Assembly (NCBI RefSeq): GCF_030286555.1
Contig: NZ_JASVWF010000001.1
Coordinates: 186,001 to 250,000, forward strand
DNA: 64,000 nucleotides
From: Actinomycetospora termitidis
Lineage (GTDB): Bacteria; Actinomycetota; Actinomycetes; Mycobacteriales; Pseudonocardiaceae
Direction: 5' to 3'
The notes beneath the pieces were generated by a model. The model had not been told where the DNA came from, did no database searches, and saw nothing but the letters and a program-made list of their open reading frames with translations. Positions within the stretch are counted from its first letter, which is position 1; the number at the start of each line of letters is the position of its first letter. Made by a program: the position numbers and the translations under genes. This document shows, piece by piece, positions 40,924-48,653 of this stretch.

Positions 40924-41952
40924 GTGGGGACAGTGGAACCGGACAACGGTGCCGTGCTCGCCGCGGCCCTGACGCGGCCCGTGTGCGTGCTCGGGCTCGG
41001 GCTGATCGGCGGGTCGTTGCTGCGGGCGGCCGTCGACGCCGGTCGGGACGCGTGGGGGGCCTCGGCGTCGGAGACGACGATCGAGAAGGCGCGCGCCGAC
41101 GGCTACGACGTGAGCGACACCGTCGCCGACGCGGTCCGCCGCGCCGCGGACGCCGACGCGCTGATCGTGGTCGCCGTGCCGCTGACGTCGATGGACGACG
41201 TGCTCGCGGTCGTCGGCAAGGAGGCGCCGGACTGCCGGCTCACCGACGTCACGAGCGTGAAGGAGCCGGTGCGCGACGCGGTCGAGCGCTGGGCCCCGGG
41301 CAGCCGGTTCGTGGGCGGCCACCCGATGACCGGCACCGAGTTCTCCGGGTGGGACGCCGGGTCGCTGCAGCTCTTCCACGACAAGGTGTGGGTCGTCGCC
41401 ACCGACGACGACACCGACCTCGAGGTGTGGACCGACGTCGTCGCGCTCGCGCTGGCGTGCGGCGCGACCGTGGTGCCGGCCGCCTCCGACGAGCACGACG
41501 TCGCCGTCGCCCGCATCTCCCACCTGCCGCACCTGCTGGCCGCGGTGCTGGCCGCCGTCGGGGCGGACGGGGGCGAGCTGGCCCTGGCGCTGGCGGCCGG
41601 GTCCTTCGCCGACGGGACCCGGGTCGCCGCCACCCGCCCGGAGCTCACCGCGGCGATGTGCGAGGGGAACCGCGCGGCCCTGCTCGCCGCGCTCGACGAC
41701 GCCCTCGGCCGCCTCGGCGCCGCCCGCGGGTCGCTCGCCTCCACCGGCGGCCTGCTCTCCACCCTCACCGCGGGCCACGACGGCCGCACCACCCTCGACG
41801 CGGCCCGTCTCGACCGCCGCGAGGTGCGCATCGACGTCTCCGGCACGCCGGCGGAGCGGCTCGAGGCGATGCGCGAGCTCGGCCGCAGCGGCGGGCGGAT
41901 CATCGGGTGGACCGCCGAGGCCCTGGAGGAGGCGGCCCCGGCCGACGACTGA
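40924..41952 (+). CDS. tyrA: Prephenate dehydrogenase
   Basis: Tyrosine biosynthesis: oxidative decarboxylation of prephenate to 4-hydroxyphenylpyruvate with NAD(P). It has 342 residues. The NAD site is VCVLGLGLIGGSLLRAAV (about 20-37). The substrate-binding His and neighbours are in FVGGHPMTGTEFSGW and the second half is all-helical (DEHDVAVARISHLPHLLAA). No ACT or chorismate mutase domain is fused. Start GTG with a second GTG three codons on. A long hairpin follows between this gene and the convergent pseudo-ligase gene. Confidence 0.94.
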   Translation: MGTVEPDNGAVLAAALTRPVCVLGLGLIGGSLLRAAVDAGRDAWGASASETTIEKARADGYDVSDTVADAVRRAADADALIVVAVPLTSMDDVLAVVGKEAPDCRLTDVTSVKEPVRDAVERWAPGSRFVGGHPMTGTEFSGWDAGSLQLFHDKVWVVATDDDTDLEVWTDVVALALACGATVVPAASDEHDVAVARISHLPHLLAAVLAAVGADGGELALALAAGSFADGTRVAATRPELTAAMCEGNRAALLAALDDALGRLGAARGSLASTGGLLSTLTAGHDGRTTLDAARLDRREVRIDVSGTPAERLEAMRELGRSGGRIIGWTAEALEEAAPADD

Positions 41953-41984
41953 GGCCCGCTCGGGCCCGGTCGCACGACCCCGCT

Positions 41985-42044
41985 CGCGAGTGCGACACCA
42001 CGCAGGAGCCCGGCCCCCGGAACCTGCATCACGTCGCACTCGCG
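41985..42044. terminator. Long hairpin between tyrA and the ligase-like gene
   Basis: CGCGAGTGCGAC pairs with GTCGCACTCGCG (12 bp) around a 36-nt interior that has its own GCAGG/CCTGC stem. Bidirectional, no T-tract. Confidence 0.75.
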
Positions 42045-42048
42045 CGCG

Positions 42049-42816
42049 TCACCAGAGGCCCGGGGGCTCCTCCTCGGGCTCCCGGCTGTGCCGGGCGCGC
42101 CGGACCTTTCCCGACGGCGGGTGCTCCGGCCCGCCGGGCGGGAGCGCCGAGAGCGCGGGCCCCGCGGGAGGCTGCTCCGGCAGGTCCACCGCCGTCGGCG
42201 CGGTGGGCAGCACGTCGGCGGCCGCGACGACCCGCAGCCAGTCGTGCGGGGAGTCCGCGTCGTAGCCGGTGTCCCGGCGGCGCGCCATCACGCCGGGCAG
42301 CCCCTGCTCGCGGACCCCCGCCAGCAGCGCCGGCCCGTCGTCGTACACCGGGGAGACCTGGATGCGCCCGACCTCGTCGAGGCTCAACCGCCCGAGGGTG
42401 GCCCGGCGCTCGTCGAGCGGGCGCTCGGTGAGCGGGACGCCGTAGAGCCGCAGCACGTCGTAGACCATGAAGATCGCCGGACGGGCGCGGGCGAGGGTGC
42501 GTGCCTTGCGCGGGTCGGCCCGGCGCAGCCGGTCGAACAGCGCCAGCGACGACGGCTGCCCGGCGTCGAGCAGCACCGCCTCGCCGTCGAAGAGCCCGTC
42601 GGCCACCACGTCGGCCAGCGGCGCGAACTCCGGGAACCGGGCCGTGACGTCGTCGCCCTCGAGCGTGCGCAGGCACAGCGATCCCTGCTCGACGTCGGCG
42701 AGCAGCCGGATCCCGCTCCAGTCGACCTCGTAGCTCCACTCCGGGCCCACGGGGAGGCGCCCCGGCACCGGCTGCATCGGCCGGATGCCGGCTCCGCGCA
42801 CGCCGACCTCCTGCAT
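42049..42816 (-). CDS. Degenerate ATP-dependent DNA ligase adenylation domain (near Ku)
   Basis: Protein of 255 residues. Residues 10-195 follow the adenylation domain of LigD/LigC: MQPVPGRLPVGPEWSYEVDW, VTARFPEF, LFDGEAVLLD, FMVYDVLRLYGVPLTERPLDER. Key residues are lost: YEVDWSGIR has Asp32 where the nucleophilic Lys should be and Ser34 for Asp; motif IV reads PGVMARR instead of EGVVAK. There is no OB domain; the tail of 55 residues is Pro/Glu-rich. It cannot be a working ligase. The change to WSG is shared with the ligase-kinase fusion at 33-35 kb. Ku lies 0.9 kb away on the other strand, so a DNA-end or nucleotide-binding role in repair is possible. Confidence 0.8.
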   Translation of the reverse strand: MQEVGVRGAGIRPMQPVPGRLPVGPEWSYEVDWSGIRLLADVEQGSLCLRTLEGDDVTARFPEFAPLADVVADGLFDGEAVLLDAGQPSSLALFDRLRRADPRKARTLARARPAIFMVYDVLRLYGVPLTERPLDERRATLGRLSLDEVGRIQVSPVYDDGPALLAGVREQGLPGVMARRRDTGYDADSPHDWLRVVAAADVLPTAPTAVDLPEQPPAGPALSALPPGGPEHPPSGKVRRARHSREPEEEPPGLW

Positions 42817-42879
42817 GCCGACATGGTGCCCCGTGGGTCCGACACCCTCGCCGCCGACACCCCGGGCGAGGATGGGAAC

Positions 42880-43629
42880 GTGCGTGACGAGCGGGAGATC
42901 GGCGGGGCGTGGCGCCGCCACCAGCGCCACCAGCGCCGCGAGCCGCCCGCCGACCTCGCGACGTGGGCCGACCACCTCTGGTCCGCCACGTGGGACTACG
43001 CGAGCCCGTACGCCCAGAAGATCGCGCCGTCCGCCGTCGTGCACCTGACGGCCCGCGACGGCGCGCCGCCGGAGTGGCACGGCCCGACCACCCGCCACGT
43101 CGTCCGCGAGCTCACCGGACGGGGCGGCGTCGTCGGGATCGCCCTGCGGCCGGGCCTGGCGCGGGACCTCGTCGGGCGCCCGGTGTCGACGCTCGCCGAC
43201 ACCGCGGTCGCGGCGGACGGGCCGGCCGGGATGCACGACCTCGACGCGCTCGCGGCGTGGCTGCGGGCCCGGGTGCCGGTCGCTCCGTCCCCCGACGCGC
43301 TCGTGGCCGCCGAGGCGGTCGAGCTGGCCCGGGACGACCCTAATCTGCGGCGCGTCGAGGACCTCGCCGCGCGGTGCGGCCGGCACCCGCGGCGCCTGCA
43401 ACGGCTCTTCGCCGAACACGTGGGCGTCGGACCGAAGGCCGTCCTGCGGTGGTACCGACTGGGCGAGGTGACCCGGCGGATGGCATCCGGTCGGCCCATC
43501 GCGTGGGCCGCGCTCGCCCACGACCTCGGCTACGCCGACCAGGCGCACCTCGTCCGCGACGTCACCGCCCTGCTCGGGGAGTCGCCGACCGCCTACGCCG
43601 CGCGGTATCCCCGCGCGGAAATCCTGTGA
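42880..43629 (+). CDS. AraC-family transcriptional regulator
   Basis: Regulator of 249 residues with an AraC-type double HTH at the C-terminus (LRRVEDLAARCGRHPRRLQR followed by LFAEHVGVGPKAVLRWYRLG and DLGYADQAHLVRDVTALLGE). The N-terminal 140 residues resemble the DUF6597 cupin-like sensor (LWSATWDYASPYAQKIAPSA). GTG start with GATGGGAAC upstream; a GTG 18 codons earlier is possible. It lies between the pseudo-ligase gene (divergent) and Ku (same strand, 73 nt), so it may control either, though nothing proves it. Confidence 0.88.
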   Translation: MRDEREIGGAWRRHQRHQRREPPADLATWADHLWSATWDYASPYAQKIAPSAVVHLTARDGAPPEWHGPTTRHVVRELTGRGGVVGIALRPGLARDLVGRPVSTLADTAVAADGPAGMHDLDALAAWLRARVPVAPSPDALVAAEAVELARDDPNLRRVEDLAARCGRHPRRLQRLFAEHVGVGPKAVLRWYRLGEVTRRMASGRPIAWAALAHDLGYADQAHLVRDVTALLGESPTAYAARYPRAEIL

Positions 43630-43702
43630 GGTGGGACGCCCGTGGGGCATCCTGGTGGCCGAGGTCCGGTGACGCCGGGTCACCGACGAGGGGAGCCGCG
43701 CG

Positions 43703-44719
43703 ATGCGCGCGATCTGGAACGGCGCCGTGTCGTTCGGGCTGGTCAACGTGCCCGTGCGGCTCTACGCGGCGACGTCGAACCACGACATCCGCTTCCACCA
43801 GGTGCACGAGATCGACGGCGGACGCATCCGCCAGAAGCGCACCTGCTCGGTCTGCGGGGAGGAGGTGGCCTACTCCGAGATCGCGAAGGGTTACGAGACC
43901 GACGACGGGCAGCTGATCATGCTCGACGACGACGACCTCGCCTCGCTCCCCACCGCCACCGGCCACGAGATCGACGTCGTGCAGTTCGTCCCGGCCGACG
44001 ACGTCGACCCGCTGCTGCTGGACAAGAGCTACTACCTCGAGCCCGAGAACAAGGCCCTCAAGCCGTACTCGCTGCTGCGCGAGGCCCTGCGGGAGACCGA
44101 CCGGATGGCGCTGGTGAAGGTCGCGCTGCGCCAGCGCGAGACCCTCGCCCTGCTGCGGGTCCGGGACAACGCGATCGTGCTGCAGACGATGCTCTGGCCC
44201 GACGAGGTGCGCGAGGCCGACTTCCCGGTGCTCGACAACGACGTCGAGGTCCGCCCGCAGGAGATGGCGATGGCCTCCTCGCTGATCGACTCGCTCTCCG
44301 GCGAGTTCGAGATCGGCGACTTCGAGGACGAGTACCGCAAGGCCGTCGGCGACCTCATCGAGTACAAGCGCGAGCACGGCGGCGGCCGGCCGGCACCGGA
44401 GGAGGCGCCCGCCGAGGACGCCGACGACATGACCGACCTGCTCACCGCCCTGCGCCGCTCCGTCGAGGCGGCCGGCGGGAAGTCGGCGGAGACGGCTCCC
44501 TCCGAGGAGAAGGCCGAGAAAGCCGAGAAGGCCGAGGAGAAGCCGGCCGCGACGGAGGATGACCCTGCCGAGGAGAAGCCGAAGAAGTCCACGTCGCGCA
44601 AGCGGTCGTCGACCGCGAAGGCCGACGGCGACTCGTCGTCGGGAACGAAGAAGGCCACCACGACCCGCTCGCGGCGCAAGAAGGCCGACGACGACAAGGC
44701 CGAGGAGAAGGCCAGCTAG
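43703..44719 (+). CDS. ku: Ku, non-homologous end-joining DNA end-binding protein
   Basis: Homodimeric Ku ring protein that threads onto double-strand ends and recruits LigD. It has 338 residues. The core (1-250) is canonical: MRAIWNGAVSFGLVNVPVRL, FHQVHEIDGGRIRQKRTC, YYLEPENKALKPYSLLREAL and RDNAIVLQTMLWPDEVREAD. The C-terminal 85 residues are a Lys/Glu/Ala/Ser-rich tail (KAEKAEKAEEKP, KKSTSRKRSSTAK), the extended form of actinobacterial Ku that binds DNA without ends. No catalytic LigD is in the window. A strong hairpin follows. Confidence 0.97.
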   Translation: MRAIWNGAVSFGLVNVPVRLYAATSNHDIRFHQVHEIDGGRIRQKRTCSVCGEEVAYSEIAKGYETDDGQLIMLDDDDLASLPTATGHEIDVVQFVPADDVDPLLLDKSYYLEPENKALKPYSLLREALRETDRMALVKVALRQRETLALLRVRDNAIVLQTMLWPDEVREADFPVLDNDVEVRPQEMAMASSLIDSLSGEFEIGDFEDEYRKAVGDLIEYKREHGGGRPAPEEAPAEDADDMTDLLTALRRSVEAAGGKSAETAPSEEKAEKAEKAEEKPAATEDDPAEEKPKKSTSRKRSSTAKADGDSSSGTKKATTTRSRRKKADDDKAEEKAS

Positions 44720-44731
44720 CCGTTCCGGGCG

Positions 44732-44766
44732 CTGGGTGCAAGCAATGACCCATTGCTTGCACCCAG
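44732..44766. terminator. Perfect 16-bp hairpin between Ku and CopZ-like genes
   Basis: CTGGGTGCAAGCAATG and its exact complement with a 3-nt loop ACC, 12 nt after the Ku stop and 7 nt before the end of the convergent gene. No T-tract. Confidence 0.85.
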
Positions 44767-44773
44767 GGGCCGA

Positions 44774-45001
44774 TCAGGCGCGGACGTAGGCGTCCCGGTT
44801 CGGCACGTCGTAGCCCTGGTCCTCGATCGCCTCGACGACGGACCCGAGCTGGAGCTCGTCGTCGTGCTCGACGCGCACGACGCGGTTCTCCAGGTCGACG
44901 TCGATGCCCTCGACGCCGTCGATGGGCGACAGCGCGCCCTCGATGGCGGCGCGGCAGTGGTCGCAGTGGATCTCGGGAACCGAGAGCGTCGTCGTGGCCA
45001 T
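44774..45001 (-). CDS. Heavy-metal-associated (HMA) domain protein, CopZ-like copper chaperone
   Basis: Small cytoplasmic metal chaperone of 75 residues consisting of one HMA domain. The metal site is Cys13 and Cys16 (IHCDHC) after the first strand; a conserved hydrophobic core ENRVVRVEHDDELQLGSVV and a Tyr in DQGYDV complete the ferredoxin-like fold. HCDHC in place of MxCxxC is a common actinobacterial variant. It would pass Cu(I) to a P-type ATPase, but none is nearby. GGGAGG lies 10 nt before the ATG. Confidence 0.92.
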   Translation of the reverse strand: MATTTLSVPEIHCDHCRAAIEGALSPIDGVEGIDVDLENRVVRVEHDDELQLGSVVEAIEDQGYDVPNRDAYVRA

Positions 45002-45196
45002 GTGGGTGTCCTCCCTGACTCGGCCGGTGGGGCTTCTCCCGCGACGGTGCCACGCTTCGCCGCCGGGCGTGGCGCCCACCCCGTCGGCGTTTGCCTCCGC
45101 GTCCGCCGGGGATCCCGGCCCTGTCCGTCGGCCGTCGCGCCGACCAGTACCCCCCGAGGGTATCCCACCTGCACTTTCGAGGAGTGTCACATCGTC

Positions 45197-45787
45197 ATGG
45201 CCACATCGGACCGCCCCCTCGAGGGCCGCACCGTCGGATTCCTCGCCGCGAAGGAGGGCACCGAGCAGGTCGAGCTCACCGAGCCCTGGAAGGCCGTGCA
45301 GGAGGCCGGCGGCACGCCGGTGCTCATCTCGGAGACCCCCGGCTCGATCCAGGCGTTCAACCACCTGGACAAGGGCGACCGCTTCGACGTCGACGCCGTC
45401 GTGAGCCAGGTCAAGACCGACAACTACGACGCGTTCGTCCTGCCGGGCGGGGTCGCCAACCCCGATCTGTTGCGCACCATCCCGAACTTCGTGCGTCTGG
45501 TCGGTGAGGCGTTCGCCACGGGACTGCCGGTCGCCGCGATCTGCCACGCGCCGTGGTTGCTGATCGAGGCGGACGTGGTGCGCGGCCGCCGCCTGACCTC
45601 CTTCCCCAGCCTCGCCACCGACCTGCGCAACGCGGGCGCCGAGTGGGTCGACGAGGAGGTCGTCGTCGACAACGGGCTGATCACCAGCCGCAACCCCGAC
45701 GACCTGCCGGCCTTCTGCCGCACGCTCGTCGACGAGTTCTCGAAGGCCGAGAAGCAGGCCGAGATCCACGCCGCCGAGGTGCGCTAG
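45197..45787 (+). CDS. DJ-1/PfpI-family protein (type 1 glutamine amidotransferase-like)
   Basis: Protein of 196 residues of the PfpI/YhbO branch. The nucleophile Cys is in VAAICHAPWLLIEADVVRGR with His next to it, and the Glu equivalent is in GFLAAKEGTEQVEL near residue 21. Related proteins act as glyoxalases or deglycases that help against aldehyde stress, or as cysteine peptidases in archaea. It is divergent from the CopZ-like gene; the 195-nt spacer holds no element that I can name. An upstream in-frame start cannot be excluded. Confidence 0.9.
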   Translation: MATSDRPLEGRTVGFLAAKEGTEQVELTEPWKAVQEAGGTPVLISETPGSIQAFNHLDKGDRFDVDAVVSQVKTDNYDAFVLPGGVANPDLLRTIPNFVRLVGEAFATGLPVAAICHAPWLLIEADVVRGRRLTSFPSLATDLRNAGAEWVDEEVVVDNGLITSRNPDDLPAFCRTLVDEFSKAEKQAEIHAAEVR

Positions 45788-45857
45788 ACCCTGTCCGGAC
45801 GGCGGGTGTCGGCCGACACCCGTCGTCGGGACCCGCCGATCGGGGTACAGCCGGGAC

Positions 45858-46964
45858 ATGCCTCGTCGTCGAGCACGCGTCCTGCTCCTGTCCGCCCTCG
45901 CGGCGGGCCTCGCGCTCACGGCGTGCAGCAGCCCGGCTCCCCCCGCCCCGGCCCCGGCGTCGGCACCGAGCGTCGCTCCCACCACCGGGCAGCTGGTGCC
46001 CGGCGTCCCCACCGAGGGCACCCGGCCCGACACCACGAACCTCTCGCTCGCCGCCGAGCCGCAGTCCGCGCCGGCTCCCACCACGCCGCCGCCCGGGCGG
46101 CAGGTGCAGGTCGGCCAGGCCCCCGAGGGCGTGGTGGTCGACCCGGTGACCCGCACGGTCGCGGTCGCCACCCGCAACCCGAACGCGCTGGTGCTGCTCG
46201 ACGCCGACACCGGCGCGGTGCGGGCCACCACCCCGCTGCCGGGCTTCGTGCGGCACCTCCAGCTCGCCGCACCCGGCGGGCCCGTCCTCGTGCCGGTGGA
46301 GAGCGCGAACTCCCTGGTGCGCGTGAACCTCCCCGGCGGGCAGGCGGACCCGCCGCTGTTCGTCGGCACGGTCCCGCACGACGCCACGCAGGCCCCGAAC
46401 GGCACCGCGATGACCGCCGACGAGCTCGGCGGCACGGTGTCGGCGATCCGCGACGGCCGCGTCATGAAGATGTTCACCGACGCCGTGCAACCCGCCGGCC
46501 TCGCGCCGGTCGGGAACCTCGTCGGCCTCGTCGATGTCCGCAAGAACGACCTCACGGTCTACGACGTCGACGCGCTGCGCATCGTCGGCAGCGCCCCCTC
46601 CGGCGCCGGGCCGACCCACCTCGTCGCCGACCGCCACGGCCGGATGATCGCCACCGACACCCGCGGCAACCAGGTCATTGTGTTCCAGCCGAACCCGGAC
46701 GGGCCGCCCACGCAGGTCGGGGCCGTGCCGCAGCCCGGCGGGCCCTACGGGATCACCTACGACCCGGTACGCGACCGCGTCTGGGTGGCCTCGTCGGGCA
46801 CGAACGAGGTGATCGGGTACGACATGACGGACCCGCAGCCGCGCGAGGTGTCGCGCATCGCGACGGTGCAGAACCCGTACACCGTCGGCGTCGACCCGCA
46901 GACCGGCCGGCTGTTCGTCGCCGGCGTCTCGACGGGCGTGGTGCAGATCGTGGATGTGCCGTAG
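45858..46964 (+). CDS. Secreted lipoprotein with YncE-type beta-propeller
   Basis: Lipoprotein of 368 residues. The signal peptide ends in a lipobox LTAC (Cys23), so the mature protein is lipid-anchored outside the membrane. A Pro/Ala-rich spacer (PAPPAPAPASAPSVAP) is followed by repeated blades with motifs such as GVVVDPVTRTVAVATRNPNA, HLVADRHGRMIATDTRGNQV and YGITYDPVRDRVWVASSGTN, as in YncE/SMP-30-like seven-bladed propellers. Ligand unknown. It starts 70 nt after the PfpI gene and ends in a long hairpin shared with the convergent serine hydrolase. Confidence 0.88.
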   Translation: MPRRRARVLLLSALAAGLALTACSSPAPPAPAPASAPSVAPTTGQLVPGVPTEGTRPDTTNLSLAAEPQSAPAPTTPPPGRQVQVGQAPEGVVVDPVTRTVAVATRNPNALVLLDADTGAVRATTPLPGFVRHLQLAAPGGPVLVPVESANSLVRVNLPGGQADPPLFVGTVPHDATQAPNGTAMTADELGGTVSAIRDGRVMKMFTDAVQPAGLAPVGNLVGLVDVRKNDLTVYDVDALRIVGSAPSGAGPTHLVADRHGRMIATDTRGNQVIVFQPNPDGPPTQVGAVPQPGGPYGITYDPVRDRVWVASSGTNEVIGYDMTDPQPREVSRIATVQNPYTVGVDPQTGRLFVAGVSTGVVQIVDVP

Positions 46965-46965
46965 G

Positions 46966-47011
46966 CAGGTGAGCGGAAATTGTCGCTATCACGACAATTT
47001 CTGCTCACCTG
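46966..47011. terminator. 20-bp hairpin between lipoprotein and serine-hydrolase genes
   Basis: CAGGTGAGCGGAAATTGTCG pairs with the right arm, with one G-T pair and a 6-nt loop. It lies 2 nt after one stop and 8 nt before the other. The AT-rich middle is unlike the neighbouring DNA. Confidence 0.85.
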
Positions 47012-47019
47012 AGCTCCGC

Positions 47020-48579
47020 TCACACCCGCCGGAACACCCCCAGCCCGGTCTCCTTGTTCCACGCGTTCACTGTCAGCTGTGACCCGGCGAAGACCACTCC
47101 GGAGTCCCCGAAGGCGCTCTCGCCGCGCGGGGTGAAGAAGAACGTGTCGCCGGTGTAGTGCGGGAGCGGGTACGTCTGCCGCTCCGGGCCGACCGTCAAC
47201 GACAGGGACCCGTCCGGGCCGGCGTTCACCACGAGGTCGCCCCAGAAGTCGCTGCGGTAGGTCCCGACGTAGGCCGCGGCCGGCTGCGCCGGGGCGACCT
47301 GGGCCGGCGGCCGGGTGTAGTCGGTCGGGTCGACCGGCGCGGAGAGGGACGCGAACGCCTTCCGGTACTCGCCGAGCCAGTCGACCGTCTGCCGGCCGTT
47401 CTCGACCTGGTCGACGAACCGCTTGTTGATCGCCTCGGGCAGGCCCTCCGGGTAGCCGTTGGTCAGGGTGACGATCCCGAGCTGCTCGGCGGGGATGAGC
47501 TGGACGTTCGTGGCGGCGCCGGTCGAGAACGCCCCGGAGTGGTTGACGACGAGGCGGTCCGAGGAGTCGCGGTCGACGTTCCAGCCCTCGCCGTAGAAGG
47601 CGAACGGGCCGCCCACCTCCTGCTGCGGCTCGCGCACCGCCTGCGGCCCCCAGATCTGGTTCAGCGCGTCGTCGCCCAGCACCTGGGTGGACCCGGCCTT
47701 CCCGCCGGCCAGCAGCATCGTCATCCACTTCGCCAGGTCGTTCACCGACGAGCTGGCCCCGCCGGCGGGCGCCTGCCGGTCGACGTCGAACGTGAGGGTC
47801 GGGACCCAGGCGCCGTCCGGGCCCTTCTTGTGCAGCGCCGCGCGGTCGGGGCGGGTGGCGAGGTCGGCGTACCGGTAGCTGGTCGAGGTCATCCCGAGCG
47901 GGCCGAAGATCTCCTGCTGGGCGAGGTCCGGCCACGTGGTGCCCGCGGCCCGGGCCGCCGCCTCGCCGCCCGACGTCAGGCCGAAGTTGGTGTACGAGTA
48001 GGAGTCCCGGAACGGCTCGAGCGGGAGCAGGGCCTGGCGCGCGAAGATGTCCTGCTCGCTGAAACCCAGGTCCTCGAGGATGTCCGTCGTGTCGATGCTC
48101 TCCGGCAGCCCGCTGCGGTGGGCGAGCATGTCGGCGATCGTCGCGTGCGAGCCGACCCACGGGTCCGACAGCGTCCAGCCCGGCAGCCGGGAGGCGACGG
48201 TGTCGGTCCAGGCGACCCGTCCGTGGTCGGCGGCCGCGCCGACCACCGTCCCGGCGATCGCCTTCGAGACCGAGGCCAGCTGGAAGACCGTGTCCGGGTC
48301 CACCGGCTCGGGGCGCCCGACCTGGCGGACGCCGAAGCCCTTGGAGTAGAGGACCTGACCGCGGTACACGACCGCCACGGCCGCGCCGGGCACGCCGGTC
48401 GTGCGGAGGTCGGCGTCGATGATCCCGTCGAGGGCACCGACCGCGGCGGTCACCGCCTCCGGCGTGATCCCCGACGGCGCCGCTGGCGGCGGGGCGGGCG
48501 CCGCGGAGGAGCACCCCACGAGCACCGTCGCCGCCACGACGAGAGCCGACGCGAGCTTGGTCACACTACGTGTCCGCAC
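47020..48579 (-). CDS. Serine hydrolase lipoprotein, class C beta-lactamase fold
   Basis: Protein of 519 residues with a lipoprotein signal peptide (lipobox LVGC at about 20-23). The beta-lactamase/PBP domain has the SxxK motif in LASVSKAIAG, the YxN motif in YSYTNFGL, and a likely third motif in VVNHSGAF (HxG). The C-terminal 110 residues form a DUF3471-like beta domain (YVGTYRSDFWGDLVVNAGPD). Such enzymes are usually D-Ala peptidases or esterases, rarely true beta-lactamases. GTG start; TACGGT lies 9 nt upstream and no ribosome site is present, so the mRNA may be leaderless. Confidence 0.88.
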   Translation of the reverse strand: MRTRSVTKLASALVVAATVLVGCSSAAPAPPPAAPSGITPEAVTAAVGALDGIIDADLRTTGVPGAAVAVVYRGQVLYSKGFGVRQVGRPEPVDPDTVFQLASVSKAIAGTVVGAAADHGRVAWTDTVASRLPGWTLSDPWVGSHATIADMLAHRSGLPESIDTTDILEDLGFSEQDIFARQALLPLEPFRDSYSYTNFGLTSGGEAAARAAGTTWPDLAQQEIFGPLGMTSTSYRYADLATRPDRAALHKKGPDGAWVPTLTFDVDRQAPAGGASSSVNDLAKWMTMLLAGGKAGSTQVLGDDALNQIWGPQAVREPQQEVGGPFAFYGEGWNVDRDSSDRLVVNHSGAFSTGAATNVQLIPAEQLGIVTLTNGYPEGLPEAINKRFVDQVENGRQTVDWLGEYRKAFASLSAPVDPTDYTRPPAQVAPAQPAAAYVGTYRSDFWGDLVVNAGPDGSLSLTVGPERQTYPLPHYTGDTFFFTPRGESAFGDSGVVFAGSQLTVNAWNKETGLGVFRRV

Positions 48580-48653
48580 AGGAGGACCGTATGGAGTACC
48601 TCCGCCCCGCGGAATGGACCTAGGTCGCGTTCGGTCACACGACCTGCCTCCCG

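Noticed and set aside
42049-44719. Complete active NHEJ operon (Ku plus LigD)
   Set aside because: The ligase domain next to Ku lacks the nucleophilic Lys and the OB domain; no polymerase or nuclease domain is present.
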